NCBI RefSeq assembly: GCF_014635725.1
Contig: NZ_BMDJ01000008.1
Location: forward strand, 1-64,000
Length of the DNA stretch: 64,000 bases
Direction of reading: 5' to 3'
From: Pedobacter mendelii
Lineage (GTDB): Bacteria; Bacteroidota; Bacteroidia; Sphingobacteriales; Sphingobacteriaceae
Below, one piece after another: positions 8,845 through 17,915 of the stretch. The stretch's first letter is position 1. Every line of letters starts with the position of its first letter. The notes beneath the pieces were generated by a model, which searched no databases, was not told where the DNA came from, and saw only the letters and a list, made by a program, of their open reading frames with translations. The position numbers were made by a program, and so were the translations under genes.

Positions 8845-9134
8845 GGTTTCAAAAAAGTCGTTAAAGTATTCTTTATAAAAAACAATTTCTCTGCTTGTTT
8901 TCCCCCAAAAAAGTTAACGAATAATGGAACAAATACAGAATGGATTTTGAAGATTTTTTTTGTGGTTTTTATTGTCGGCAATTAAAATTACTACTAATTT
9001 TTTGAAAATTTTTGTAGGAATGGCATTGGCATTGCTTGCAGAAACATTGTCGCAGCGCACTGAACTAAATAATTAACGTAAACCACCGTCAGCCATTTTT
9101 ATACAAATTTGCTGTTACCTGCAGGCGTATTTGT

Positions 9135-9668
9135 TCAGTTTAATATGTTTTTAAATGCATCTATAAATTTCATAAAGTTTTGTTTTACTGTGCCGTCCGT
9201 AATTTGTCCTTGTTCGCTTATTTTACCTTTAATTCCTTGTATTAATAATGTTGTGTCGTTTGTGAATTTAGTCATTACAGTTTTCATAATCAACTGTAAT
9301 TCTTCATGTCCTTTTTGCCCACTTGCAGAAGCTGTTATTAGTCCGATTGGTTTGTCAGAGAAAACAGTCGTAACAACACACCATTCAATTGCGTTTTTCA
9401 GTCCACTTGGAATACTAAAAACATATTCGGGTGTACAAATTATTATTCCGTCTGAAAGTTGTATTTTTTTTCTAAATTCTATTATTTCTGTTGGCGGATT
9501 GTCTGTCGAAAGTTCTGGGTCAAAATGGGGAAGTGTTTTCAAGTCATTAAAAACTGTCAAATTAAAAATGTCTTTTGTCAAAACGGCTAAATTGTTTACA
9601 AGTTTTTCGTTTGCAGAGTTCTTACTTGCACTTCCAATAATTACAAAAATATTTTTCTTTTCTATCAT
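9135..9668 (-). CDS. NADPH-dependent FMN reductase family protein
   Basis: 177 residues of flavodoxin-like fold. The phosphate-binding loop is GSASKNSANEKL near the N-terminus, and the family signature CTPEYVFSIPSGLKNAIEW appears near residue 80, which in related enzymes contacts the flavin. It probably reduces FMN or quinone/azo-type substrates with NAD(P)H in the cytoplasm; the physiological substrate is unknown. The ATG at 9668 is taken instead of an in-frame TTG at 9677. Together with the toxin-antitoxin genes it sits between sequences that look accessory, and a long antisense ORF over it is a shadow. Confidence 0.85.
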   Translation of the reverse strand: MIEKKNIFVIIGSASKNSANEKLVNNLAVLTKDIFNLTVFNDLKTLPHFDPELSTDNPPTEIIEFRKKIQLSDGIIICTPEYVFSIPSGLKNAIEWCVVTTVFSDKPIGLITASASGQKGHEELQLIMKTVMTKFTNDTTLLIQGIKGKISEQGQITDGTVKQNFMKFIDAFKNILN

Positions 9669-9694
9669 TGATTTCAATCTGTAAGTGAAGGTCT

Positions 9695-9729
9695 GTTACG
9701 CTTACAGCTAATTAACTGCTTAGCGCAAC
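9695..9729. repeat. Imperfect hairpin GTTACGC...GCGCAAC
   Basis: Between the FMN reductase start and the next gene, GTTACGCTTACAG and CTGCTTAGCGCAAC form an imperfect stem with one bulged base and two mismatches around an 8-base loop. It superficially recalls cassette recombination sites, but the terminal motifs are in the opposite order (GTT first, AAC last) to an attC site. Function unknown. Confidence 0.45.
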
Positions 9730-9894
9730 CTAAACGTTTAAGTTCTGTATTAATCCAATTCGTTCAGCCTCTGATCCATACCAAAACCTCTTTTCTTCCG
9801 TTTTCCCATAAATTAAAATTTCCAGTTATCAACTTTGATATAAAATAATTGATTTAACCTTTAATAAATATTACGATTTGCAACAGCACAATCC

Positions 9895-11334
9895 TTAAGC
9901 TTTACTTTCCCTATTAATAAAAAAGTAAACCGGAACACCCAGCAAAACAATAATAAGCCCAGGCCAGGTGTATTGTTGTTTATACATAAGCAGCAAAATA
10001 CAGAATGCAGCACCGATTAATAAGTAAATTATAGGTGTAATTGGATACAGCCAGGTTTTGTATGGTCTTTCTAAACTTGGCTTTTTTAACCTTAAATAAA
10101 TAACACCAAAAACAGTAATCATATAAAACAGTACAATTACAAAAGAAATCATATCTAAAAGATTACCATATTGCCCGCTTAAACACAAAACCGAAGCCCA
10201 AATGCCTTGCATCCAGAGTGATTTTTCTGGAACGCCATTTTTATTATTCTGAAGGGCAGCTTTAAAAAACATGCCATCTTTAGCCATGGTTTGAAAAACC
10301 CTTGCACCTGCCATTACCAATCCGTTTACGCAACCAAAAGTAGAAACCATCACCAAAATAGCCATCACAATAGTCCCGATACCGCTACCAAATATTTGTT
10401 CTGAAGCCACTACCGCAACTCTATCATTCGGAGCAAAAGCTATCGCATCTCTTCCTAAGGTGTTTAGGTAAATAAAATTAACCAATAAATACAAAATCAT
10501 TACTGCCGAAGTACCCAAAACCATAGAACGCACCACATTCTTTTTAGGGTTTTCAATTTCTCCGGAAATGAATGTTACATTTTCCCATGCCACGCTCGAA
10601 AATACAGAACCAACCATTGCAGCTGCAATCCCGCCCATTATGGTCATTCCGGATATAGATTCCCATCCAGATTTTGTTAAGTTACCGCTTAAATCTGTTT
10701 TCAGATTATTAAAAGCACTCCATCCAAAACCCATATTCTCCGACCAGAAACTACTTTTAACTAAAAAAAAGCCTAAAATAATTAAACCAATAAGGGCTAT
10801 AATTTTAGAACCTGTAAATACATTCTGTAATACTTTACCACTTTCTACACCTTTTGTATTAATATAAGTTAAGAGCACGATAACACCAATAGCCATAATC
10901 TGGATCCAGGTAATTTTGTAGCCGCCACTTTGAAATATAGGTGCCGCATCATTAAGAGCCGGAATTAAATAGGCCGTAAATTTCCCAAAGGCAACAGCTA
11001 CAGCGGCAATAGTACCCGTTTGGATTACAGTAAATAATCCCCAACCATACAGGAAACCCATCATTTTACCAAAAATCTCTTTCAGATAAGTGTATTGCCC
11101 ACCCGCTTTTGGAAACATAGAAGAAAGTTCTCCGTAAGAAATTGCGGCTGCAACTGTCATTACTCCGGTTATTAACCAAACAACAATTAGCCAATAGCCA
11201 GAACCTAAATTCCTCATAATATCGGCACTTACAATAAAAATACCGCTACCAATCATTGAACCCATTACCAGCATTATGCCATCAAAAAGACCGAGTTTCT
11301 TTTTAACAGGTTCCTTTTCTTCAAATTTTTCCAT
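9895..11334 (-). CDS. APC-superfamily amino acid permease (LAT-like)
   Basis: 479 residues with about 12 hydrophobic helices. The first helix region LGLFDGIMLVMGSMIGSGIFIVSADI carries the GSGIF motif of APC-family transporters, and ISYGELSSMFPKAGGQYTYLKEIFG is the conserved second-helix region of the L-type/serine-threonine exchanger branch. It moves amino acids across the inner membrane; the specificity cannot be read. It stands alone, with about 430 bases to the divergent membrane pyrophosphatase gene. The two other permeases in the window (14125 and 48883) belong to a different, CAT-like branch. Confidence 0.9.
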   Translation of the reverse strand: MEKFEEKEPVKKKLGLFDGIMLVMGSMIGSGIFIVSADIMRNLGSGYWLIVVWLITGVMTVAAAISYGELSSMFPKAGGQYTYLKEIFGKMMGFLYGWGLFTVIQTGTIAAVAVAFGKFTAYLIPALNDAAPIFQSGGYKITWIQIMAIGVIVLLTYINTKGVESGKVLQNVFTGSKIIALIGLIILGFFLVKSSFWSENMGFGWSAFNNLKTDLSGNLTKSGWESISGMTIMGGIAAAMVGSVFSSVAWENVTFISGEIENPKKNVVRSMVLGTSAVMILYLLVNFIYLNTLGRDAIAFAPNDRVAVVASEQIFGSGIGTIVMAILVMVSTFGCVNGLVMAGARVFQTMAKDGMFFKAALQNNKNGVPEKSLWMQGIWASVLCLSGQYGNLLDMISFVIVLFYMITVFGVIYLRLKKPSLERPYKTWLYPITPIIYLLIGAAFCILLLMYKQQYTWPGLIIVLLGVPVYFFINRESKA

Positions 11335-11438
11335 TTTTTTTTGTTTGGTTTTTAGGTTTAGTTACGGCTAATTTATTTAAAAAATCCAATTCAGAGGTGA
11401 GTTAAATTGTATTATTTTAATTAGAGAGAGCAGTTCAA

Positions 11439-11465
11439 CGTCGTTCCCAACTTGATTGGGAATCT
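11439..11465 (+). repeat. Dispersed hairpin repeat, CGTC...ATCT family (copy 1)
   Basis: CGTCGT, then arms TTCCCAA (11444-11450) and TTGGGAA (11456-11462) around a 5-base loop, then TCT. It shares its ends with copies at 25130, 29521 and 44471 while the stem differs. An outer pair AACGTCGT (11437-11444) / ACGACGTT (11515-11522) brackets an 86-base segment. The remainder of the 11335-11763 gap shows no gene apart from the structured leader near 11.7 kb. Confidence 0.75.
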
Positions 11466-11675
11466 CAAGGTATATAGCAATCATAATATTAAGTTACCCG
11501 CATAAGCGTTGAAGACGACGTTTTTAATAGTTTTTAAACACCAACCAACATTAACTCATTCTATCAATCTCTTCTTCTATCATTCCTAAAATCTCTAATT
11601 CTATACTTTTAATTATTTCATCATCTGAAAATAAAATTATTATATTGCTAAATAAATAACCAAAACTAAATAATT

Positions 11676-11734
11676 CAATGTTTGCAAAATAAGTATTAAC
11701 CATACTTATTAATATTATGAGCTGGCAAACATTG
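11676..11734 (+). promoter_or_regulatory. Nested hairpins upstream of the membrane pyrophosphatase gene
   Basis: Outer perfect arms CAATGTTTGC (11676-11685) and GCAAACATTG (11725-11734) enclose inner perfect arms AATAAGTAT (11688-11696) and ATACTTATT (11702-11710) with a 5-base loop; 14 unpaired bases remain on the 3' side. The structure ends 29 bases before the start codon at 11764, so it could be an RNA leader element or a pair of operators. No known riboswitch is recognised. Confidence 0.55.
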
Positions 11735-11763
11735 GTTCAAAAAATCAAAACCAAATATCAACT

Positions 11764-14010
11764 ATGGATTTTTTACAAAACAATTTAATTTATGCTGTTC
11801 CGGCTTTAGGACTTATTGGAATTATTGTAATGCTATTTAAAAGCGCCTGGATAAGCAAGCAAGATGCAGGTGATGCAAACATGCAGGAACTCGCCGGCTA
11901 TATTGCCGATGGCGCAATGGCTTTTTTGAAAGCAGAGTGGAGAGTATTGAGCATTTTTGCTGTTTTCACAGCAGCCCTATTAGCTTATTCTGGTACAATA
12001 ACCGAAATTAATGGTGTTCCGATGCATTCTAGCTGGATAATTTCTATCGCTTTTATTATTGGAGCTGTATTTTCTGCAACAGCAGGATACATTGGCATGA
12101 AAGCCGCAACAAAAGCAAATGTTAGAACTACCCAAGCGGCCAGAACCAGTTTAAAACAGGCACTAAAAGTTTCTTTTACAGGTGGAACTGTTATGGGATT
12201 AGGCGTGGCGGGCTTAGCCGTTTTAGGCTTAGGTGGTTTGTTTATTGTTTTCCTGCAGGTATTTCACGTTACAAGTGCCAACAGTATCGAAATGAGAACG
12301 GCTATAGAAGTTTTAACCGGATTTTCTTTGGGCGCTGAATCAATTGCGCTGTTTGCTCGTGTTGGTGGTGGTATTTACACTAAAGCTGCCGATGTAGGTG
12401 CCGATTTAGTTGGAAAAGTTGAAGCCGGCATTCCGGAAGATGATGTGCGTAACCCGGCAACAATTGCCGATAATGTTGGCGACAATGTTGGCGATGTTGC
12501 CGGAATGGGAGCCGATTTATTTGGATCATACGTAGCTACAATACTGGCCACCATGGTTTTAGGCCAGGAAATAAAGGTTGAGGACAAGTTCGGTGGCATG
12601 TCTCCTATCCTTTTACCAATGGTAATTTGTGGTTTAGGTATCCTCTTCTCTATCGTAGGAACTTGGTTTGTAACCATTAAAGATGAAAAATCTAACGTGC
12701 AAACAGCGCTGAATTTAGGAAACTGGTCTTCAATTTTAATTACGGCCATATCTTCATTTTTTATCGTAAAGTGGATGTTGCCAGAGAATTTAAGCCTACG
12801 CGGTTACGAGTTTTCTAGCATAAATGTTTTCTACGCCATTATTGTTGGCTTAGTTGTAGGCACAATTATGAGTATTGTAACCGAATATTTTACAGCAATG
12901 GGTAAAGGTCCTGTTAATTCGATTATACAACAATCTTCAACTGGCCATGCAACAAATATTATAGCAGGTTTATCAGTTGGGATGAAATCTACTGTTATTC
13001 CAATTTTAGTTTTAGCGGGCGGAATTATGGCTTCTTATCACTTTGCAGGTTTATATGGAGTAGCAATTGCGGCTGCAGGCATGATGGCAACTACGGCAAT
13101 GCAGTTAGCTATTGATGCCTTTGGACCTATTGCAGATAATGCAGGCGGTATCGCAGAAATGAGTCAGCTTCCTCCGGAAGTTCGTGAACGTACGGATAAT
13201 TTAGACGCTGTTGGTAACACAACCGCTGCAACTGGTAAAGGGTTTGCCATTGCTTCGGCAGCATTAACTTCTTTGGCTTTATTTGCAGCCTTTGTTGGTA
13301 TTGCAGGTATTACGGCTATTGATATTTACAAAGCACCTGTTTTAGCTGGTTTATTTGTTGGCGGAATGATACCCTTTATATTTTCTGCATTGTGTATTCA
13401 AGCTGTTGGTAAAGCCGCGATGGATATGGTACAGGAAGTTCGTCGCCAGTTTCGCGAAATTCCTGGAATCATGGAATACAAAGCAAAACCTGAATACGAT
13501 AAATGCGTAGCCATTTCTACAAAAGCATCAATCCGCGAGATGATGATGCCTGGTGCAATTGCCTTAATTACCCCAATTATAATCGGTTTCACTTTTGGAC
13601 CCGAAGTTTTAGGTGGATTATTAGCTGGTGTAACGGTTACAGGTGTATTAATGGGAATTTTTCAAAGCAATGCAGGTGGCGCATGGGATAATGCTAAAAA
13701 ATCATTTGAACAAGGCGTAATGATTAATGGCGAAATGTTCTACAAAAAATCTGAACCGCACAAGGCTTCTGTAACTGGAGATACTGTTGGTGATCCTTTT
13801 AAAGATACTTCAGGCCCATCTATGAATATTTTAATTAAATTAATGTCGATTGTTTCATTAGTTATTGCTCCATACATAGCAGTTAAGGCTGTTGAAGGTA
13901 ATTACAAGCAAGAAGTTCGCAAAGAAATAAGAATTGAACAAAAAACTGATAGTTTAGGAAACATAATTACTGATACTTTAATAAATAAGACAGACACTTT
14001 AGCACGTTAG
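11764..14010 (+). CDS. hppA: Membrane-bound pyrophosphatase (K+-dependent type), ion pump
   Basis: 748 residues, about 16 hydrophobic helices. It hydrolyses pyrophosphate and pumps H+ and/or Na+ out across the inner membrane. The substrate site is [20 protein letters not shown] with [21 protein letters not shown], and a second acidic set DNAGGIAEM and [16 protein letters not shown]. In that last motif alanine stands where K+-independent enzymes have lysine, which indicates the K+-dependent class; many of these pump Na+, but the ion is inference. The C-terminal tail ([17 protein letters not shown]) is an extra polar extension. A structured leader precedes it and a strong terminator follows. 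Confidence 0.95.
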   Translation: MDFLQNNLIYAVPALGLIGIIVMLFKSAWISKQDAGDANMQELAGYIADGAMAFLKAEWRVLSIFAVFTAALLAYSGTITEINGVPMHSSWIISIAFIIGAVFSATAGYIGMKAATKANVRTTQAARTSLKQALKVSFTGGTVMGLGVAGLAVLGLGGLFIVFLQVFHVTSANSIEMRTAIEVLTGFSLGAESIALFARVGGGIYTKAADVGADLVGKVEAGIPEDDVRNPATIADNVGDNVGDVAGMGADLFGSYVATILATMVLGQEIKVEDKFGGMSPILLPMVICGLGILFSIVGTWFVTIKDEKSNVQTALNLGNWSSILITAISSFFIVKWMLPENLSLRGYEFSSINVFYAIIVGLVVGTIMSIVTEYFTAMGKGPVNSIIQQSSTGHATNIIAGLSVGMKSTVIPILVLAGGIMASYHFAGLYGVAIAAAGMMATTAMQLAIDAFGPIADNAGGIAEMSQLPPEVRERTDNLDAVGNTTAATGKGFAIASAALTSLALFAAFVGIAGITAIDIYKAPVLAGLFVGGMIPFIFSALCIQAVGKAAMDMVQEVRRQFREIPGIMEYKAKPEYDKCVAISTKASIREMMMPGAIALITPIIIGFTFGPEVLGGLLAGVTVTGVLMGIFQSNAGGAWDNAKKSFEQGVMINGEMFYKKSEPHKASVTGDTVGDPFKDTSGPSMNILIKLMSIVSLVIAPYIAVKAVEGNYKQEVRKEIRIEQKTDSLGNIITDTLINKTDTLAR

Positions 14011-14036
14011 TTGTAAAAACTAAGTTATAATAACAT

Positions 14037-14065
14037 AAAAGGGATTTTTAACCAAAATCCCTTTT
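14037..14065 (+). terminator. Rho-independent terminator after hppA
   Basis: Perfect 12-bp arms AAAAGGGATTTT and AAAATCCCTTTT with a 5-base loop, followed by ATTTTT, 27 bases after the hppA stop codon. Confidence 0.9.
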
Positions 14066-14124
14066 ATTTTTCCGTAATTTTTAATTACGTTTGGAACTGA
14101 ATTAATCTAAACAAAAACTATAAT

Positions 14125-15600
14125 ATGGGTTTATTTACTAAAAAGCCAATGCATCTATTGCTAGAAGAAGCAGGCGATTCAGGCAAAGGCTTAAAGCGTA
14201 CACTTAGCGCAGGTGCATTAGTAGCACTGGGTGTAGGAGCAATTATTGGGGCCGGACTATTTGTTCGAACTGCTGCAGCAGCAGCTCAAAACGCAGGTCC
14301 TTCAGTTACCATCGGATTTATAATAGCTGCAATAGGCTGTGCTCTGGCAGGTTTATGCTATGCTGAATTATCTTCATCTATTCCAATATCCGGTAGTGCA
14401 TATACATACACTTATGCAACTATGGGCGAATTAATGGCTTGGGTAATTGGTTGGGATTTAGTTCTCGAATATGCTGTTGGTGCTGCAACTGTAGGCATTG
14501 CCTGGAGCGAATACCTAAATAAGTTATTAGTAGAAGTAATACATATTGCCCCCATACCGTATGAATGGTGCCATTCACCATTCCAATCGCATCCTGATGG
14601 AACCGTAAATGGTATTATGAATTTACCTGCATTATTTATTGTAGGTGTATTAAGCTTACTTTTAATTAAAGGTACTTCTGAATCGGCTTTTGTAAATGGC
14701 GTTATCGTTATTACTAAAGTTGCTATTGTAATTTTAATCATTGTACTGGGTTGGAACTTTATTCACGAAGCTAATCATCATCCATACATTCCTGAAGCAA
14801 CAACCTATGTAGATCATGCTGGAATTAGCCATAGTTTTGGCGGGTTTTGGGGTGTTATTGGGGCTGCAGGAACGGTATTCTTCGCTTTTATTGGCTTCGA
14901 TGCGGTGAGTACAGCGGCACAAGAAACAAAAAACCCTAAAACAGCAATGCCTATTGGTATTTTAGGATCATTGGCTGTGTGTACAGTTCTTTATATTTTA
15001 TTTGCACACGTATTAACGGGCATTGCTCCTGTAGAATTTTTCAGAACAAAAGGTGGTGAAGCATCAGTTGTAGCTGCAATTAGTGAATATATGACCGGCT
15101 ATAGTTGGTTAGCTAAATTAGTTACAGTTGCAATTTTAGCAGGTTTTTCTTCAGTAATATTGGTAATGTTATTAGGTCAGAGCCGTGTATTTTATTCAAT
15201 GAGTAAAGATGGTTTATTGCCTAAAATGTTTAGTGAATTACACCCAAAATTTAAAACACCTTATAAAGCAAACCTGGTAATTTTGGTAATTGTAGGTTTA
15301 TTTGCCGCATTTATTCCTGGAGATGTGGTTGGTGATATGACTAGTATTGGTACCTTATTCGCATTTATGCTAGTTTGTATAGCCGTAATTATACTAAGAA
15401 AAACTGATCCGGATCTTCCACGTCAATTCAGAACACCGTGGGTACCGTTAATACCTATTCTTGGTGTAGCTGCCTGCGGATTAATGATTCTCGGTTTAGG
15501 CTGGACCAACTGGTTAAGGCTATTTGGCTGGTTAGCACTTGGATTTATAATCTACTTCGGATATAGCAAAAAGAACTCTCATTTAAAGGATTCAAAATAA
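14125..15600 (+). CDS. CAT-like APC-family amino acid permease
   Basis: 491 residues with about 12 hydrophobic helices. The N-terminus MGLFTKKPMHLLLEEAG and the first helix LGVGAIIGAGLFVRT are typical of the cationic amino acid transporter/YfnA-like branch, as is YAELSSSIPISGSAYTYTYATMGEL. The stretch FFAFIGFDAVSTAAQETKNPK lies in the conserved helix VI-VII region. It imports amino acids at the inner membrane; the exact substrate is unknown. It is paralogous to the longer permease at 48883. It is flanked by terminators on both sides and so is probably a single-gene unit. Confidence 0.92.
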   Translation: MGLFTKKPMHLLLEEAGDSGKGLKRTLSAGALVALGVGAIIGAGLFVRTAAAAAQNAGPSVTIGFIIAAIGCALAGLCYAELSSSIPISGSAYTYTYATMGELMAWVIGWDLVLEYAVGAATVGIAWSEYLNKLLVEVIHIAPIPYEWCHSPFQSHPDGTVNGIMNLPALFIVGVLSLLLIKGTSESAFVNGVIVITKVAIVILIIVLGWNFIHEANHHPYIPEATTYVDHAGISHSFGGFWGVIGAAGTVFFAFIGFDAVSTAAQETKNPKTAMPIGILGSLAVCTVLYILFAHVLTGIAPVEFFRTKGGEASVVAAISEYMTGYSWLAKLVTVAILAGFSSVILVMLLGQSRVFYSMSKDGLLPKMFSELHPKFKTPYKANLVILVIVGLFAAFIPGDVVGDMTSIGTLFAFMLVCIAVIILRKTDPDLPRQFRTPWVPLIPILGVAACGLMILGLGWTNWLRLFGWLALGFIIYFGYSKKNSHLKDSK

Positions 15601-15621
15601 CTTATCTCATAATATTTTAAA

Positions 15622-15645
15622 GCCCCGACATAAAATCGGGGTTTT
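15622..15645 (+). terminator. Rho-independent terminator after the permease gene
   Basis: CCCCGA and TCGGGG pair around the loop CATAAAA, extended by A/T pairs, and are followed by seven T. It lies about 20 bases beyond the permease stop codon. Confidence 0.88.
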
Positions 15646-15661
15646 TTTATGCCTAAAAATT

Positions 15662-15669
15662 TAACTTTG
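15662..15669 (+). promoter_or_regulatory. -7 promoter element (TAACTTTG) of the porin gene
   Basis: TAACTTTG matches TAnnTTTG, directly after the preceding terminator and 15 bases before the ATG at 15685. Confidence 0.6.
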
Positions 15670-15684
15670 CGGAAAAACTAATAC

Positions 15685-17016
15685 ATGAATTTTTCATTAA
15701 TATCTGTTAAGCACAACTACTTATCAATTGTTATTGTTTTGCTACTTACCTCACCACAAGCTTTTGCCCAGCGAACAATTAACGATGTAATGGATTCGAC
15801 TACAGTAAACCATTTATTAATTATTTCAAAAAAATACGGTTCATTATCGTTTAGTGGATATTTACAACCACAATTTCAGGCTGCTCAAACCAATGGTACA
15901 CAGGCAGAATATCAAGGAGGCAATTTTGGTGAATTTACAAATAACCGTTTTAGATTGCGAAGAGGTCGATTGAGAGCGGATTATATGCTTCTAACTGATG
16001 ACGGCGCACCTTCAACGTATTTTGTACTTCAATTTGATGGCACAGAACAAGGTGTTGCTGTTAGAGATTTTTGGGGCAGATATTATGAAAATGAATGGAA
16101 AATTTTGGCTGTTACTTTAGGTTTATCCGGCCGACCATTCGGAAACGAGTTACAACTTTCTTCATCCGTAAGGGAAGCTCCTGAACGTGGTAGAATGTCG
16201 CAAATTTTAATGAAAACCGAACGCGATTTGGGTGTAACATTTACCTTAAACCCGAGGTGGAAAGATGCGAAATTAAAAAATATCTCATTAGATTTTGGAA
16301 TTTATAATGGGCAAGGATTAGCCGGTCCGGGAGAATTCGACAACAGCAAGGATTTTATTCTTAGATTAAGCCATAAAACATATAAATTTTCAAAATTCTC
16401 TATTGCAGGTGGAATTAGTACTTTACAGGGAGGCTTAAACCACCGTTTACCAGTAAGTTATAAAATGGAAAAAACCAATAACTTATGGCACATGGCAAAA
16501 GATTCATCGGCTATGAAAATTAATAAAATTGCGCCAAGAAGATATTACGGAGCAGACATTCAATTGGCAACAAATACCGAAAGTTGGAAATCAGAATTAA
16601 GAGCAGAAGTAATTTCGGGTTTACAAACCGGAACATCCACAACATCTACAACGCCAGGTTCTTATCCGGTAGATAATAATTCGATAGCATTGCCATACTA
16701 CACGAGACCTTTTAACGGAGCTTATTTCACATTCGTACAAACTTTAAACAGCACCAGCAATCAACTAATTTTTAAGTACGATTGGTACGACCCAAATAAC
16801 AAAGTCAAAGGAAGTGATATCTCATCAAATGCGGGTTTATCGCCTGCTGATATTAGATTTGATACTTTCGGTTTTGGTTTTTTACATCACTTTAATATGC
16901 ATTTTAAAGCAGTTTTGTACTATGATATTATCAAAAATGAATCGACACAAATTTCGGAATATACTTCAGACAGGAAAGACAATGTTTTCACTTTAAGAAC
17001 CCAATTCTATTTCTAA
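15685..17016 (+). CDS. Outer-membrane porin, phosphate-selective porin O/P type
   Basis: 443 residues. A signal peptide (hydrophobic core then QAFAQR near residue 29) is followed by a beta-barrel with the porin O/P pattern: LSFSGYLQPQFQAA, RFRLRRGRLRADYML, FVLQFDGTEQGVAVRDFWGRYY, and the last strand NVFTLRTQFYF ending in an aromatic residue. It should form an outer-membrane channel for anions or small solutes; substrate unknown. It has its own promoter box and is followed 57 bases later by a MarC gene. Confidence 0.88.
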   Translation: MNFSLISVKHNYLSIVIVLLLTSPQAFAQRTINDVMDSTTVNHLLIISKKYGSLSFSGYLQPQFQAAQTNGTQAEYQGGNFGEFTNNRFRLRRGRLRADYMLLTDDGAPSTYFVLQFDGTEQGVAVRDFWGRYYENEWKILAVTLGLSGRPFGNELQLSSSVREAPERGRMSQILMKTERDLGVTFTLNPRWKDAKLKNISLDFGIYNGQGLAGPGEFDNSKDFILRLSHKTYKFSKFSIAGGISTLQGGLNHRLPVSYKMEKTNNLWHMAKDSSAMKINKIAPRRYYGADIQLATNTESWKSELRAEVISGLQTGTSTTSTTPGSYPVDNNSIALPYYTRPFNGAYFTFVQTLNSTSNQLIFKYDWYDPNNKVKGSDISSNAGLSPADIRFDTFGFGFLHHFNMHFKAVLYYDIIKNESTQISEYTSDRKDNVFTLRTQFYF

Positions 17017-17073
17017 TTAATTTAATAAGGTTTTAAAACAAATTGCTATACCTTTACTTAAAATTGTAAGCCT

Positions 17074-17655
17074 ATGAAACTCGATTTTATGAAATTTAAC
17101 CTAAGTGAGATTCTTTCCACAACGATGGTTCTATTTGCAATCATCGATATTTTGGGTGCAATTCCTGTAGTAATCGAATTACGAAGAAAAGCTGGCCACA
17201 TAGAGTCTGAGAAAGCGTCTCTGGTTGCCGCAGGTTTAATGATTCTATTTTTATTTCTTGGTGAATCTTTACTTAAAGTAATTGGTTTAGATGTAGAATC
17301 TTTCGCAATAGCAGGTTCATTTGTAATTTTCTTTATTGCTATGGAAATGGTTTTAGGCTTAACCATTTTTAAAGAAGAAGCACCCGAAACGGTTTCAATT
17401 GTACCTTTAGCTTTTCCATTAATAGCGGGCGCTGGTACAATGACTACATTACTTTCGTTAAAAACCGAATACCATACTCAGAATATTCTTGTTGGTATTT
17501 TATTAAATATATTGTTTGTGTACTTCGTTTTAAAAAATACAAACAGGCTCGAAAAACTTTTTGGAAAATCTGGCCTAAATATACTTCGTAAAGCATTCGG
17601 CGTAATATTATTGGCGATAGCCATCAAACTATTCAGAAATAATACCGGACTTTAG
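17074..17655 (+). CDS. MarC-family inner-membrane protein
   Basis: 193 residues with six predicted membrane segments. The sequence FAIIDILGAIPVVIELRRK near the N-terminus and PLAFPLIAGAGTMTTLLSL in the middle are the two signatures of MarC (UPF0056) proteins. The function of the family is uncertain; early links to multidrug resistance were not confirmed. The same-strand spacing to the porin is short, but co-transcription is only possible, not shown. Confidence 0.88.
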   Translation: MKLDFMKFNLSEILSTTMVLFAIIDILGAIPVVIELRRKAGHIESEKASLVAAGLMILFLFLGESLLKVIGLDVESFAIAGSFVIFFIAMEMVLGLTIFKEEAPETVSIVPLAFPLIAGAGTMTTLLSLKTEYHTQNILVGILLNILFVYFVLKNTNRLEKLFGKSGLNILRKAFGVILLAIAIKLFRNNTGL

Positions 17656-17729
17656 GAAACGTTTTTTTTGAAGTTTGAAATTAGTTATCCTTAACAATTT
17701 TCATTATATTTATCTAAATAATAAAGCGA

Positions 17730-17837
17730 ATGAACAGCTTTGAACAATATACCCTGTTAATTGGGGCAATTGCTGTTTTAATAGAAGCGGCAAAATATCT
17801 TAAAAAGAACTTGAAGCAATGGTTTGAGCATATTTAA
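17730..17837 (+). CDS. Small putative single-pass membrane protein
   Basis: A 35-residue ORF from ATG at 17730. Residues 8-20 (TLLIGAIAVLIEA) form a hydrophobic helix, followed by a lysine-rich amphipathic tail (KYLKKNLKQWFEHI), an inside-positive arrangement. It sits in the 260-base gap between MarC and the RsmB-like gene, with A/T-rich sequence ahead of the start. No family is recognised and a chance ORF is possible, although the composition is protein-like. Confidence 0.4.
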   Translation: MNSFEQYTLLIGAIAVLIEAAKYLKKNLKQWFEHI

Positions 17838-17915
17838 ACCACATTCACTCTATGCATATCTTTAAGCAAGAAATCCTTTAATCTTAAATCTCTTGCACTT
17901 TAATCCAATAATCCT

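Larger units (their letters stand above)
8148..9129. other. Accessory patch bounded by a 12-bp inverted repeat
   Basis: TACGCCTGCAGG at 8148-8159 and its reverse complement CCTGCAGGCGTA at 9118-9129 enclose the toxin-antitoxin pair. The inner 8 bases are self-palindromic, so only four bases per side add to the match. Flanking sequence at 8127-8210 is locally GC-rich and at 8918-9134 holds no recognisable gene. The patch looks like a recent or decayed insertion (inference); no integrase or transposase is present. Confidence 0.4.

Noticed and set aside
9109..9684. 191-residue plus-strand ORF antisense to the FMN reductase
   Set aside because: The minus-strand frame has clear family motifs; the plus frame is a hydrophobic shadow without any recognised domain.
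9695..9729. Integron attC site
   Set aside because: The hairpin has GTT first and AAC last, opposite to attC, and no integrase gene or cassette series is present.
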